Below are positions 1 through 8,693 of a stretch of 64,000 bases of DNA, one piece after another. Within the stretch, counting starts at the first letter, position 1. Every line of letters begins with the position of its first letter. The translations under genes and the position numbers were made by a program. Origin of the DNA: Halostagnicola larsenii XH-48 (GTDB taxonomy: Archaea; Halobacteriota; Halobacteria; Halobacteriales; Natrialbaceae); assembly GCF_000517625.1 (NCBI RefSeq), contig NZ_CP007058.1, forward strand, positions 62,001-126,000, in the 5' to 3' direction. Under the pieces are notes generated by a model. The model was not told the origin of the DNA and ran no database searches. It saw only the letters and a program-made list of their open reading frames with translations.

Positions 1-198
1 GTCTACTGGATCGGCAACAACCCCGTGTTGGCCGTCGATGCGTTTTGTCATCGCTTGCCCGACTGGGTCGTAGAACTCGAGGAACGACAGCCGGCCGACG
101 GCGGTCGTCCGTCGACGATTCACTTGCGAGCGGATATCGGGATTACCATCCTGGTACTGACGATACTCCTGACGATTCTGGTTCTCTTACTCGTGTAG
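1..198 (+). CDS. C-terminal fragment of a membrane-anchored protein (5' truncated by window edge)
   Basis: Frame 1 is open from the first base to a TAG at 196-198, giving 65 residues without a start codon, so the gene begins outside the window. The visible part has a soluble stretch (VYWIGNNP at the left edge, then an acidic WVVELEE segment) followed by one strongly hydrophobic helix rich in I, L, V and T that ends exactly at the stop. This is the layout of a tail-anchored protein or the last helix of a polytopic one. The family is not recognisable from this fragment. The gene ends 64 bp before the end of the convergent recombinase gene. Confidence 0.6.
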   Translation, partial: VYWIGNNPVLAVDAFCHRLPDWVVELEERQPADGGRPSTIHLRADIGITILVLTILLTILVLLLV

Positions 199-262
199 AT
201 CACTGCAGTAACAGGGCTTCTTTCGGATTGAACGGAATCGACCGGAAATCGAACATAGTCGT

Positions 263-1375
263 TCAATTCTCCCGCGAGAAAGCGGATGTGGGGATGTTGA
301 TGATGCGTGGGTGGTCCTCGAGGCGTGCGATCGATTGCTCGAGAAAGGAGACACGAAGCGAGTTCGTTGGCGCTGTCGCGGCCCGCCGGTGGGAGGCCTC
401 TATATCGCGACCGACGCCGCTCGGGGTGAGGTATTCACCGTTGACATCGATCCCGGCATCTTTACAGAGTCGTTTGAGGATCGTACGAACTCCTTCGGTC
501 GTAATCGCAGGCGGCGTGATAGCGTACTCTCGGAGGAGCGACTTCGCCGTCGAATCCTCGAGCAGCGAGTCGATTTCGCTCTCCTCGTAGCCGCGTTCTG
601 CGAGTTCGGACCGAACGTGACGCGCGATCGAGGGTGCGTGGCGCGTCGGAAACAGGGGCCACTCGTTCGTCGGCGGGTCGAGCGCAACTCGGTATCGGCG
701 AAGCGGTGTCCGAGCGGGCGCTGGAAGGGGGACCGCCTCGTGACGTTGTGACTTCCCGAGTACTCGTATGGTCCCGGTGTAGAAGTCGACGTCATCCCAC
801 GTCGCACCGGCGCGTCGCGTATCGTCCGGCACTCGGAATAGCTCCGACCCTCGAATCTCAGTGTGTGCCAGCAATGCGACGACCGCATACTCACGGAGAC
901 GGCTGCACCTTTCTCCGTCGTCTTCGTGTGTCGATTCTATGGCTCTTCGCCGGACGTATTGCTCGAGCGTTTTGCGCTGACGGTCGGTCCAGAACTGATC
1001 TGCCCCGTGGTCGCTTTCGGCCGGCAGAACGGCCTGTGCACGCTGGGTAGTCGCTGGATTCGCCTCGAGCAGTCCACCGCGGACACACCACGACAGGAAC
1101 GCTCGCACGACGGCGTAATACGTATGAGCGGTTGATGCAGCGTACGTTCCTCGTTCGGTTCGATTCGCTAATTCCTGTGCGTAGGCCTCCAGGTGGGTGT
1201 CGTCGAGCGCCCGAAGGGCGGCTGTTTCGCGCTCTGTCTCGAGCCATGCTGCCCATCGTCGAAGGATTGACTCTGCGTTGGAGGCGTAGGCTCCAGAGCC
1301 CGGACCGTTCGAGTCCCCGATGGATTTCCGCCGGAGATACGCGTCGATCGCGTCCGAGATTGTGACTTCTGCCAT
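263..1375 (-). CDS. Tyrosine recombinase/integrase-family protein, catalytic site apparently degenerate
   Basis: 370 residues with the two-domain layout of XerC/D-type recombinases. An N-terminal SAM-like DNA-binding domain (about 1-115, with AHTYYAVVRAFLSWC) is followed by a C-terminal catalytic fold. The first catalytic Arg is likely in HTEIRGSELFR (about 175-185), and the beta-hairpin Lys in GKSQRHEAVPLP. In haloarchaeal relatives the next box is LKPHGARR and the protein ends near a nucleophilic Tyr. Here the box reads LTPSGVGR, so His is Ser and the Arg is shifted, and the tail (SFLEQSIARLEDHP) has no Tyr in the expected place. Cleavage and rejoining activity is therefore doubtful; a DNA-binding or vestigial role is possible. 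An 18-bp palindrome lies 124 bp upstream. Confidence 0.75.
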   Translation of the reverse strand: MAEVTISDAIDAYLRRKSIGDSNGPGSGAYASNAESILRRWAAWLETERETAALRALDDTHLEAYAQELANRTERGTYAASTAHTYYAVVRAFLSWCVRGGLLEANPATTQRAQAVLPAESDHGADQFWTDRQRKTLEQYVRRRAIESTHEDDGERCSRLREYAVVALLAHTEIRGSELFRVPDDTRRAGATWDDVDFYTGTIRVLGKSQRHEAVPLPAPARTPLRRYRVALDPPTNEWPLFPTRHAPSIARHVRSELAERGYEESEIDSLLEDSTAKSLLREYAITPPAITTEGVRTILKRLCKDAGIDVNGEYLTPSGVGRDIEASHRRAATAPTNSLRVSFLEQSIARLEDHPRIINIPTSAFSREN

Positions 1376-1498
1376 TGCTACTTATGCGCTCTCAATATGT
1401 CGCGTATCGTCCGGTGGGAACGGTTTTGCGTGCCACTGGGTAGTGCTCGTGCGGAGATCGATATGGGGTGTCCATCTCCAGTCATGCGTCCGTTCCCA

Positions 1499-1516
1499 TA
1501 GTGGATGCGTCCACTA
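1499..1516. promoter_or_regulatory. 18-bp palindrome upstream of the recombinase gene
   Basis: TAGTGGA-TGCG-TCCACTA: perfect 7-bp arms around a 4-bp centre. It lies 124 bp upstream of the minus-strand recombinase start (1375). It could be an operator for that gene or an old recombination half-site pair. No regulator can be assigned from sequence alone. Confidence 0.4.
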
Positions 1517-1877
1517 AATTTGTGTTTCGGTGTGGTGACTCTTTGCACCTTCCTCGAACGAGGCCAGTCGTACGAACCGATTTTCGTTATTCGCCTCGAT
1601 AGGATTTTAACCACCATCTATTCATACATGTGCATATTGGGATGATAGAAAATAAATAATATATTGGGAATCTTATTAAATATAACTGAACGTATGGGTG
1701 ATGGGCTATTTAGAACAGATACCTGGAGTTTGTCGAATATGGGATATGAAGTATGATTATCTAATAAATCATATTTCACAATACTATATGCTATTTATAT
1801 AATATTCACTACAACATCTGGAGTGGGAGTTTATGAATTTCGTCGGTCGTCCATCCCGTTACGAACGAGTTATCACC

Positions 1878-1894
1878 GTTCTCCCCTCGAGAAC
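1878..1894. promoter_or_regulatory. Putative IclR operator, copy 1
   Basis: GTTCTC-CCCTC-GAGAAC: perfect 6-bp arms with a 5-bp spacer. It differs from copy 2 (2796-2812) only at one spacer base. This copy lies about 160 bp past the 3' end of the IclR gene in AT-rich DNA with no downstream gene in reach, so its target is unclear. Confidence 0.5.
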
Positions 1895-2053
1895 AATATG
1901 TTAATTGCTACCAACAACATGAGGGAAAGAAGTAGCTATTACATTCATATATATGTAACGACGGTAGGACTTGCATCTAACACGGCCCCGCGGATGAATA
2001 AATCAAGAACGTATACAACTATAATAGTTACTATTTCGAGCGTGGTTTCGTCG

Positions 2054-2761
2054 TCACGTTTGCAATTGCGTTTCTATGGATGAACCCGCGCTAATCAGGA
2101 GCCCCGCGAAGTCCTCTTTCAGTCGCTTCCCGTTGACTCTACGGGCTGGCCCAGTTACTTCGAGTGCCCCCAGCGGTTTGTCATCCGGGTCGAGTACTGG
2201 GATCGCGATGCTGTTCTGTCCCGTTTTCCCGGCCTCGACCGAAAACGTGAGCCCCTGCTCGTGAGTGATCTTTGTCCGAGACGGGGTCCGCGTCTCTGGA
2301 AGATACTCCATGCTCGGGTCCCGTTTGATGATCGCGTGGCCAGCGGCGGTCTGGTACGGATCGATTGTCTTCCCGTCACGTTCGGTTTTGCTGTGTTGAT
2401 TTTCTCCCGTGCGCGAATAGATGTAATATCCGGTGTCGCCTTCGACGACGATTGTGCTCACGTGTTCCCCGGTTACCTTCGCCAGGTTGTCGACCTCAGT
2501 TGTCGCGGGTTCGAACAGACGCTTTACCTCTCTGGCGGCAATCCCGAGGGTAAAACATCGTAATCCCAGAGAGTACTCGTACTCAGTTCGAGTCAAATAC
2601 TGGAGGTTCGTCAGCGTCTGGAGGTGTTTGTGAACGGCGCTCTTGGCGAGTCCGATTTCGGTAGCGATCTGGGTGGTCGTCAGTGGGCCTTCTCTGCGAA
2701 CGAGTTCGAGGATCTCAAAACTCGTCTCGGTCGCATTGATGGTGTACGATTCATCCGTCAT
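2054..2761 (-). CDS. IclR-family transcriptional regulator
   Basis: 235 residues. An N-terminal winged helix-turn-helix (about 12-65; FEILELVRREGPLTTTQIA, then GLAKSAVHKHLQTL as recognition helix) precedes the IclR ligand-binding domain (about 80-230; TAAGHAIIK and the AIPVLDPDDKPLGALEVTGP strand segment are typical). Length matches the family. It is divergent from D-galactonate dehydratase, and a palindrome occupies the shared promoter region. IclR proteins commonly bind sugar or sugar-acid metabolites, and in haloarchaea an IclR protein (XacR) controls pentose breakdown. Control of the adjacent galactonate locus is therefore the likely role, as inference. Confidence 0.9.
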   Translation of the reverse strand: MTDESYTINATETSFEILELVRREGPLTTTQIATEIGLAKSAVHKHLQTLTNLQYLTRTEYEYSLGLRCFTLGIAAREVKRLFEPATTEVDNLAKVTGEHVSTIVVEGDTGYYIYSRTGENQHSKTERDGKTIDPYQTAAGHAIIKRDPSMEYLPETRTPSRTKITHEQGLTFSVEAGKTGQNSIAIPVLDPDDKPLGALEVTGPARRVNGKRLKEDFAGLLISAGSSIETQLQT

Positions 2762-2795
2762 CAGCAGGGGCTTCGCCTGCTACCGTCATAAATTT

Positions 2796-2812
2796 GTTCT
2801 CCTCTCGAGAAC
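2796..2812. promoter_or_regulatory. Putative IclR operator, copy 2, in the divergent promoter region
   Basis: GTTCTC-CTCTC-GAGAAC: perfect 6-bp arms, 5-bp spacer, between the start of the IclR gene (2761) and that of the dehydratase gene (2948). The near-identical copy at 1878-1894 supports a real binding site. It lies 35 bp upstream of the regulator start, a position suited to autoregulation and control of the divergent gene. Confidence 0.6.
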
Positions 2813-2947
2813 ACCACTTCGAATCCCCGATCGTTCGCCTCTCGAGTCCATTTTTGTGAGGCTGTGAAGGCGTCACTCGACGTGTCTCCGGTTGGACCGA
2901 CAACTACATGTGACGTGGTTAGTACCTTCAGAACGACTCACTTACCC

Positions 2948-4102
2948 ATGACCGAAATCGTCGACTACGAGCTGTTCGAGGTCCCGCCACGCTGGTTGTT
3001 TTTGCGCGTCGAAACGGACACCGGTCTCGTCGGATGGGGCGAACCGGTCGTCGAAGGCCGCGCGAAAACCGTTCGGACGGCAGTCGAGGAACTGATGGAC
3101 ACGTACCTGTTGAACGAGAGCCCGTTCGCGATCGAAGACCACTGGCAAACGATGTATCGCGGCGGGTTCTACCGCGGCGGCCCGATATTAATGAGCGCGA
3201 TCGCGGGAATCGATCAGGCACTGTGGGATATCAAGGGTAAACACTACGATGCCCCAGTTTACGAACTGCTCGGCGGTGCGACTCGAGACAAACATCGCGT
3301 CTACCAGTGGATCGGCGGCGACCGGCCGTCCGACGTCGGTCAGGCAGCGGCGGAAAAAGTCGACCAGGGCTTTACGGCCTTGAAGATGAACGCCACGTCC
3401 GAACTCGAGCATCTGGACGATCCCGCTTCGGTACAATCGGCCGTCGATCGGCTCCGAGAAGTTCGCGAACGGGTTGGCCCCGAAATCGACATCGGCGTCG
3501 ACTTCCACGGCCGCGTCGCCAAACCGATGGCCAAACGACTCGTAAAGGCGCTCGAGCCTCACGAACCGATGTTCGTCGAAGAGCCCGTCCTCCCCGAACA
3601 CAACGACGCACTTCCAGAAATCGCCTCGCACACGACGATCCCGATCGCGACCGGCGAACGAATGTTCTCTCGCTGGGATTTCAAGTCGGTGTTCGAGGAC
3701 GGGGCCGTCGACCTGATTCAGCCCGATCTGTCCCACGCGGGTGGCATCACCGAGGTCAAAAAGATCGCCTCGATGGCAGAAGCGTACGACGTTGCGTTGG
3801 CCCCACACTGCCCCCTTGGACCGGTCGCCCTCGCGTCGTGCATGCAGGTCGATATGTGCACGCCGAACGCCCTCATTCAAGAACAGAGCCTCGACATTCA
3901 CTACAACGAGACGAACGACGTGCTCGATTACCTCGAGGATAGCGACGTCTTCGAGTACGAACAGGGGTACGTGACGATTCCGGAGAAACCGGGGCTCGGG
4001 ATCGAACTCGACGAATCGTACATTCGTGAGCAGTCCGAGAACGACGTCGACTGGCACAACCCCGTCTGGCGACACGATGATGGAAGCGTCGCCGAGTGGT
4101 AA
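2948..4102 (+). CDS. dgoD: D-galactonate dehydratase (mandelate racemase/enolase superfamily)
   Basis: 384 residues, nearly the length of E. coli DgoD (382), and similar along its whole length (PPRWLFLRVET, MYRGGFYRGGPILMSAIAG, ending WRHDDGSVAEW). Predicted metal ligands are D185, E211 and E237 (ATGERMFSR). Predicted acid/base His residues are H187 (DFHGR) and H287 (PHCPLGP), with E312 in QEQS. All have the DgoD spacing with a +2 offset. It would convert D-galactonate to 2-keto-3-deoxygalactonate, as in the DeLey-Doudoroff route for galactose. The ATG at 2948 is chosen because homology begins at MTEIVDYELF; the frame is open further upstream. It is followed 142 bp later by an ABC importer. 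Closely related sugar-acid dehydratases are a less likely alternative. Confidence 0.93.
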   Translation: MTEIVDYELFEVPPRWLFLRVETDTGLVGWGEPVVEGRAKTVRTAVEELMDTYLLNESPFAIEDHWQTMYRGGFYRGGPILMSAIAGIDQALWDIKGKHYDAPVYELLGGATRDKHRVYQWIGGDRPSDVGQAAAEKVDQGFTALKMNATSELEHLDDPASVQSAVDRLREVRERVGPEIDIGVDFHGRVAKPMAKRLVKALEPHEPMFVEEPVLPEHNDALPEIASHTTIPIATGERMFSRWDFKSVFEDGAVDLIQPDLSHAGGITEVKKIASMAEAYDVALAPHCPLGPVALASCMQVDMCTPNALIQEQSLDIHYNETNDVLDYLEDSDVFEYEQGYVTIPEKPGLGIELDESYIREQSENDVDWHNPVWRHDDGSVAEW

Positions 4103-4244
4103 TCAGGCGACGGACGCTATGGCGTCACGACAATAAACGCCTACAGGTAATGAGACCGGTTTATTCGACCGTTTTCCATCACGATCTTCGGTCATCATCA
4201 TAAACGTTAAGTGAGATTACTTCCATCTCCTATGTGTGCGAACT

Positions 4245-5516
4245 ATGTCCAACAATGACACACATTCGCGACGACACGTGTTAAAGGGTGCAGGGGCTGC
4301 AGGGGCCGCAGGAATGCTCGGACTTGCAGGTTGTCTCACAGGGGGAGATGACGGTAACACAGTGGAGGTTCTTCACGCATGGACGGGGGGTGACGGACAA
4401 GAAGCCCAGGAAGCGCTGTTCGATGCGTTCACCGAAGAGTATCCGGATATGGACTTTGACCCCAACGCGATCGGTGGCGGGGGCAATCAGAGTCTCGACT
4501 CGACCGTCGCCACCAGACTCCAGAACAACAATCCGCCGAGTTCGTTCGCTGGCTGGCCGGGTGCGAACCTCGAGCGCTACGATAGTGCACTCGGTGATAT
4601 CCAATCCGAGGTGTGGGACGAATCAGATTTCGAGGATGCCCACGTACAGGAGGCCGTGGAGGCCTGCCAGTACAACGACGGCTACTCAGCGGTACCACTC
4701 GGTTCCCACCGGATGAACGACCTCTTCTACAACGTCAGCGTCCTCGAGGAGGCCGGTGTCGATCCGGAATCGCTCGACGACGCCGACGCGCTGATCGATG
4801 CGCTGGATACGGTCCAATCCGAGACGGATGCGACGCCGCTGGGGATGTCACTCGAAGCGTGGGGTATTCTCCAGACCTGGGCCGTCGTGATGCTCAGTAC
4901 GCAGGGATACGACGCCTACATTGACTTCATCAACGGCGATGGCGACGAGGACGCCGTCCGCAGTACCTTCGAAACGCTCGAGGAGATGCTGGCAAACTAC
5001 ATCAACAGCGACGCAGCATCCGTCGGATTCACCGAGGTCAATCAGGACATCATGAACGGCGATGCGGCGTTCATCCACGGCGGTAACTGGCTCGCGGGCG
5101 CGTACATCAGCGAAGAACTCACGTACGGCGAAGACTGGGGCGCGATCCGATTCCCGGGTACGGAAGATATGTACGGATTGCACATCGACTCGTTCATCTA
5201 TCCCGGCGACAACCCGACCCCCGAGGACACCGCGACCTTCCTGCAGTTTATCGGCGGCGAAACGGCGCAGGTCGCGTTCAACCAGTACAAGGGTTCGATC
5301 CCGACTCGAACGGACGTCCCGACGGACGAGTTCAACCCCTACCTCACGGAGACGATCGAGGACTTCAACGAAGTCTCCGAAAAACCACCGACGCTCGCCC
5401 ACGGTCTCGCGGTCGATCAGGCAACGCAGTCGGATCTCGAGGGTGTCCTCAACAACAACTTCGCAGATCCGTTCGACGTCGATGGTGCAACCGAAGGCTT
5501 CATGGATACCGTCTAA
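4245..5516 (+). CDS. Sugar ABC transporter substrate-binding lipoprotein
   Basis: 423 residues from ATG 4245; an in-frame GTG lies nine bases upstream. Residues 8-30 are a Tat lipoprotein signal: twin arginine (SRRHVLKG), hydrophobic Ala/Gly stretch, lipobox LAGC with the lipidated Cys at 30. The mature part is a family-1 solute-binding fold (VEVLHAWTGGDGQEAQEALFDAF, then GGGGNQSLDS and AAFIHGGNWLAG), as in bacterial carbohydrate binding proteins. It would be anchored outside the membrane and deliver a sugar to the permeases encoded 12 bp downstream. A TATA-like run (CATAAAC, about 4199-4205) precedes it. The ligand is unknown; context suggests galactose, galactonate or a galactoside. Confidence 0.92.
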   Translation: MSNNDTHSRRHVLKGAGAAGAAGMLGLAGCLTGGDDGNTVEVLHAWTGGDGQEAQEALFDAFTEEYPDMDFDPNAIGGGGNQSLDSTVATRLQNNNPPSSFAGWPGANLERYDSALGDIQSEVWDESDFEDAHVQEAVEACQYNDGYSAVPLGSHRMNDLFYNVSVLEEAGVDPESLDDADALIDALDTVQSETDATPLGMSLEAWGILQTWAVVMLSTQGYDAYIDFINGDGDEDAVRSTFETLEEMLANYINSDAASVGFTEVNQDIMNGDAAFIHGGNWLAGAYISEELTYGEDWGAIRFPGTEDMYGLHIDSFIYPGDNPTPEDTATFLQFIGGETAQVAFNQYKGSIPTRTDVPTDEFNPYLTETIEDFNEVSEKPPTLAHGLAVDQATQSDLEGVLNNNFADPFDVDGATEGFMDTV

Positions 5517-5528
5517 CTGATATCTCTC

Positions 5529-6497
5529 ATGAAACGTCTTGTAGCGTTTTTGCGTTCCATACGGGACAAGCGTCGCGTCGAGACGGACGGTGGAACGGTC
5601 ACCGAGCGGTCGTCTACGAGACGCTGGCTGGATAGTGACTTCGTTCAGTCGATGCCGTTCTGGGGGCCGCCGCTCGTGCTCATGGGCTTTTTCGTCTACG
5701 CAGCGATCGGATGGAACTCCCTCCTCTCGCTGACTAACTACTCCGGATTTGGTGGTCCGGATTACTCTAATTTGACCCTGAGCAACTATCTGCGGATGCT
5801 CGAAGATCCCGCGATCTGGGAAGCGACCCGGAACACGCTTGTGTTGCTCGTCGTGTTTACGGTCGCTTGTCTAGCACTTGGACTCGTGCTGGCGATTCTA
5901 CTCGATCGGGAGATCCGGTTCGGACGGTCGTTTCGGACGATCTATCTCCTTCCGTTTAGCCTCTCGTTCATCGTCACTGCCAAGTTCTGGCAGTGGATGT
6001 ACAACGGCGACGATGGCATTATCAATCAGTTCTTTGGCCTGTTTGGATTTAGTCCCAACTGGCTGGCGGATCCACGGCTTGTGCTCGGAGCTGTTATCGT
6101 TGCACTAATCTGGCAATTTAGCGGGTATGCCATGGTGATCTACCTCGCCGCACTTCGGTCGATTCCGTCCGAACAGTACGAAGCAGCGAGGGTTGACGGG
6201 GCGGGGACATTACGCATGTACTGGCGCGTAATCGTCCCGCAGCTGAAACCTGCGATGGTCAGTGCAACGGTGACGCTGGTGCTTTTCGCATTGAAGGCGT
6301 TTGACTTCCTGTACGCGATCTTCGGCGGCTATCGGCCGAGACAGGGTGCAGACATCCTTGCGACAAAAATGATGCGTGAAGGATTCAACAGCAACGAGTG
6401 GGCATACAGTTCTGCGATCGGTCTCACGCTGTTCGTCCTGTCACTGGCCGTGATCGCACCCTACCTGTACACGGAGTACAAGCGAGGAAATCTATGA
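5529..6497 (+). CDS. Sugar ABC transporter permease 1 (MalF/UgpA-like)
   Basis: 322 residues. A charged N-terminal tail of about 45 residues precedes roughly six membrane helices. The cytoplasmic EAA loop is clear near the C-terminus (EQYEAARVDGAGTLRMYWRV, then IVPQLKPA), which contacts the ATPase. It is a binding-protein-dependent inner-membrane component (BPD_transp_1). It starts 12 bp after the binding-protein gene, and its stop overlaps the next start (ATGA at 6494-6497), so translation is probably coupled. Confidence 0.93.
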   Translation: MKRLVAFLRSIRDKRRVETDGGTVTERSSTRRWLDSDFVQSMPFWGPPLVLMGFFVYAAIGWNSLLSLTNYSGFGGPDYSNLTLSNYLRMLEDPAIWEATRNTLVLLVVFTVACLALGLVLAILLDREIRFGRSFRTIYLLPFSLSFIVTAKFWQWMYNGDDGIINQFFGLFGFSPNWLADPRLVLGAVIVALIWQFSGYAMVIYLAALRSIPSEQYEAARVDGAGTLRMYWRVIVPQLKPAMVSATVTLVLFALKAFDFLYAIFGGYRPRQGADILATKMMREGFNSNEWAYSSAIGLTLFVLSLAVIAPYLYTEYKRGNL

Positions 6498-7405
6498 GCG
6501 AAGATACACTTTCAGCCGGGAGTCGTACCGACGACGAGGGTCTCTTCGATGAACTCGGGTTCAATCGAGTCGGCCTGTACGTGACGATTATCGGATTGGC
6601 GATCGTCTACCTGATTCCGATCCAGTCCGGATTGGTCACATCGATTAAAACGACCGATGCGTTGCTCAATACGCAGCCGTTCATCCCACCGGGACCTAGT
6701 GGGGCAACGCTCGAAAGCTGGAGGTTCGCGTTCGACGCTCTCGCACAGGGGATGGTAAACAGCCTCATCTTCACCGTTCCGGCGACGATCCTTTGTGCCA
6801 TTTTCGGAAGCATGGCTGCCTACGGGTTGACCCTCGTCGATTGGCGGGGCCAGGTCGCGGTGTTCGTCCTGTTCATCGCGGGAATCTTCATTCCGTATCA
6901 GGCCGTCATTATTCCGCTGACGCAGTTTTGGTCCAACATCGCGATGCTCGATCACCGACTCGGGTTGTTGTTGACGCCGCGTTTCGCGACAATCTTGGAA
7001 CTCATTATCACCCACACCGCTTACGGGATTCCGATCTGTACGTTGTTGTTCAGATCGCAGTACAAAACCATGTCTTGGGAGATGATCGAGGCTGCGAAAC
7101 TCGACGGCGCATCGGTTTGGCGAATCTACAAGCGCATCGTCTTGCCGTTGTCGATACCGATGTTCGCAGTCGTCTTCATCTTCCAGTTCACGCAGATCTG
7201 GAACGAGTTCCTGTTCTCGTTGACGCTTATCGGGAGCATTAACGATCCAGCGGCCTCTGCAACGCTGATCCTTTCGGGTCTGGGTACGTCGCTCGAGGGT
7301 GTTGACTACCCACTTCGGATGGCAGGTGCGTTGCTTACGGCACTGCCGACGTTGGTCGTGTATCTCCTGTTCGCCGATGAGTTCGCGGAGGGAGTTCGCG
7401 TATGA
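6494..7405 (+). CDS. Sugar ABC transporter permease 2 (MalG/UgpE-like)
   Basis: 303 residues from the ATG at 6494, which overlaps the stop of permease 1 by four bases. The frame is open further upstream, but coupling and the polar MSEDTLSAGSRTDDEG start favour 6494. About six helices are seen, with an EAA loop reading MIEAAKLDGASVWRIYKRIV then LPLSIP. It pairs with permease 1 to form the heterodimeric channel of a carbohydrate importer. The helix IFIPYQAVIIPLTQFW and the late segment FTQIWNEFLFSLTL are typical of the MalG side. Confidence 0.93.
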   Translation: MSEDTLSAGSRTDDEGLFDELGFNRVGLYVTIIGLAIVYLIPIQSGLVTSIKTTDALLNTQPFIPPGPSGATLESWRFAFDALAQGMVNSLIFTVPATILCAIFGSMAAYGLTLVDWRGQVAVFVLFIAGIFIPYQAVIIPLTQFWSNIAMLDHRLGLLLTPRFATILELIITHTAYGIPICTLLFRSQYKTMSWEMIEAAKLDGASVWRIYKRIVLPLSIPMFAVVFIFQFTQIWNEFLFSLTLIGSINDPAASATLILSGLGTSLEGVDYPLRMAGALLTALPTLVVYLLFADEFAEGVRV

Positions 7406-7445
7406 TCACTCGACAATTAACTATCTCCACAATGAGGTACTAATC

Positions 7446-8615
7446 ATGGCTCAAACGAAACTCAACGACGTCACGAAAATATTCACGGAAGACGACGGGA
7501 ACGAAATCGTTGCCGTCGACGATGTATCGATCGATATCGAGGACGGCGAGTTCCTCGTCCTCGTCGGCCCCTCCGGCTGTGGGAAATCTACGACGCTGCG
7601 AATGGTTGCCGGACTCGAGACGATCAGCTCCGGAGAAATCACCCTCGACGACCGCGTCATAAACGACACGCCCGCCAAAGACCGGGACATCGCGATGGTG
7701 TTCCAGTCGTACGCGCTCTACCCGCACATGACCGTGGGAGAGAACATGTCGTTCGGCCTCGAGGAGTCGACTGACCTCGAAGACGACGAGATTAGCGAAC
7801 GCGTCGAAGAGACGGCTACAATGATGGGGATCGAGGAATTGCTGGATCGAAAACCCGGCGAACTCTCGGGCGGGCAACAACAGCGTGTTGCACTTGGTCG
7901 GGCGATCGTTCGTGATCCTGCGGTCTTCCTCATGGACGAACCACTGTCCAATCTGGACGCGAAGCTTCGGGCGGAAATGCGCACGGAGCTTCAGCGATTA
8001 CAGGAGGAACTCGATACGACGACGGTGTACGTGACCCACGATCAGACCGAAGCGATGACGATGGGCGATCGGGTTGCGATTCTCAACGACGGCACCCTCC
8101 AGCAGATCGGCACGCCGCTCAATTGCTATCACCGACCGGCGAATCTGTTCGTCGCCGGCTTCGTCGGAGAGCCGTCGATGAATTTCATCGATATGGAACG
8201 TCACGATGAGGCGGGCACTACCGTGCTGCACGCCGATCTGTTCGAGTACCCGATTTCGGACGAACTCGCGACGGAACTCGGTGACTCGTCCGATCTCGTA
8301 CTCGGAATCCGACCGGAAGATATCGAAATCAGCACCGATTCACCATCGGGCGAGCACGACATTGAGGCCACGATCGATGTCATCGAGCCGATGGGTGACG
8401 AGAATATCGTCTACCTGCAGTTCGAAAACGACGATACCTCCCTCGAGCGGGAATCGATCATCGCGACGGTCGGTGGCATGCGCCAGTTCGAGAGCGGTCA
8501 AACGGTGACCGCACACATCCCCGAAGGAGCGATTCACATCTTCGATGGGTCGACTGGTGAAGCGCTACACAATCGGCGTCTCGAGCCGGCCGAGTCCCAG
8601 ACGCCACAACTCTAA
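7446..8615 (+). CDS. Sugar ABC transporter ATPase (MalK/UgpC type)
   Basis: 389 residues from ATG 7446, 40 bp after permease 2. Walker A is GPSGCGKST (41-49), followed by the Q-loop (MVFQSYALYPHMTV), signature LSGGQQQRVALGRAI, Walker B VFLMDEPLSNLD and the switch His in VYVTHDQTEAM. Residues from about 240 form the OB-fold/TOBE regulatory domain of MalK-type ATPases (LGIRPEDI, then the GDENIVYLQ strand). It powers the importer encoded just upstream. ATPases of this type can serve several importers. It is the last gene of the locus; a T-rich stretch follows at about 8636-8645. Confidence 0.95.
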   Translation: MAQTKLNDVTKIFTEDDGNEIVAVDDVSIDIEDGEFLVLVGPSGCGKSTTLRMVAGLETISSGEITLDDRVINDTPAKDRDIAMVFQSYALYPHMTVGENMSFGLEESTDLEDDEISERVEETATMMGIEELLDRKPGELSGGQQQRVALGRAIVRDPAVFLMDEPLSNLDAKLRAEMRTELQRLQEELDTTTVYVTHDQTEAMTMGDRVAILNDGTLQQIGTPLNCYHRPANLFVAGFVGEPSMNFIDMERHDEAGTTVLHADLFEYPISDELATELGDSSDLVLGIRPEDIEISTDSPSGEHDIEATIDVIEPMGDENIVYLQFENDDTSLERESIIATVGGMRQFESGQTVTAHIPEGAIHIFDGSTGEALHNRRLEPAESQTPQL

Positions 8616-8693
8616 TCTGGGCCGGTTGTCGACGGTTTTCTTTTCGGTCAGGCGCTCGATTCCGTTTGTGACTGAACGTTCGGCGACGGAGAG

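Larger units (their letters stand above)
1376..2053. other. AT-rich intergenic region without a convincing gene
   Basis: 678 bp between the recombinase start and the end of the IclR gene. Bases 1376-1610 have ordinary composition and carry the palindrome at 1499-1516. Bases 1620-2040 are strikingly AT-rich with many TATA-like stretches and hold a copy of the putative IclR operator at 1878-1894. Short open frames here (for example 1823-2083 plus, 1378-1617 minus) have no haloarchaeal amino-acid bias and are not taken as genes. Confidence 0.6.
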
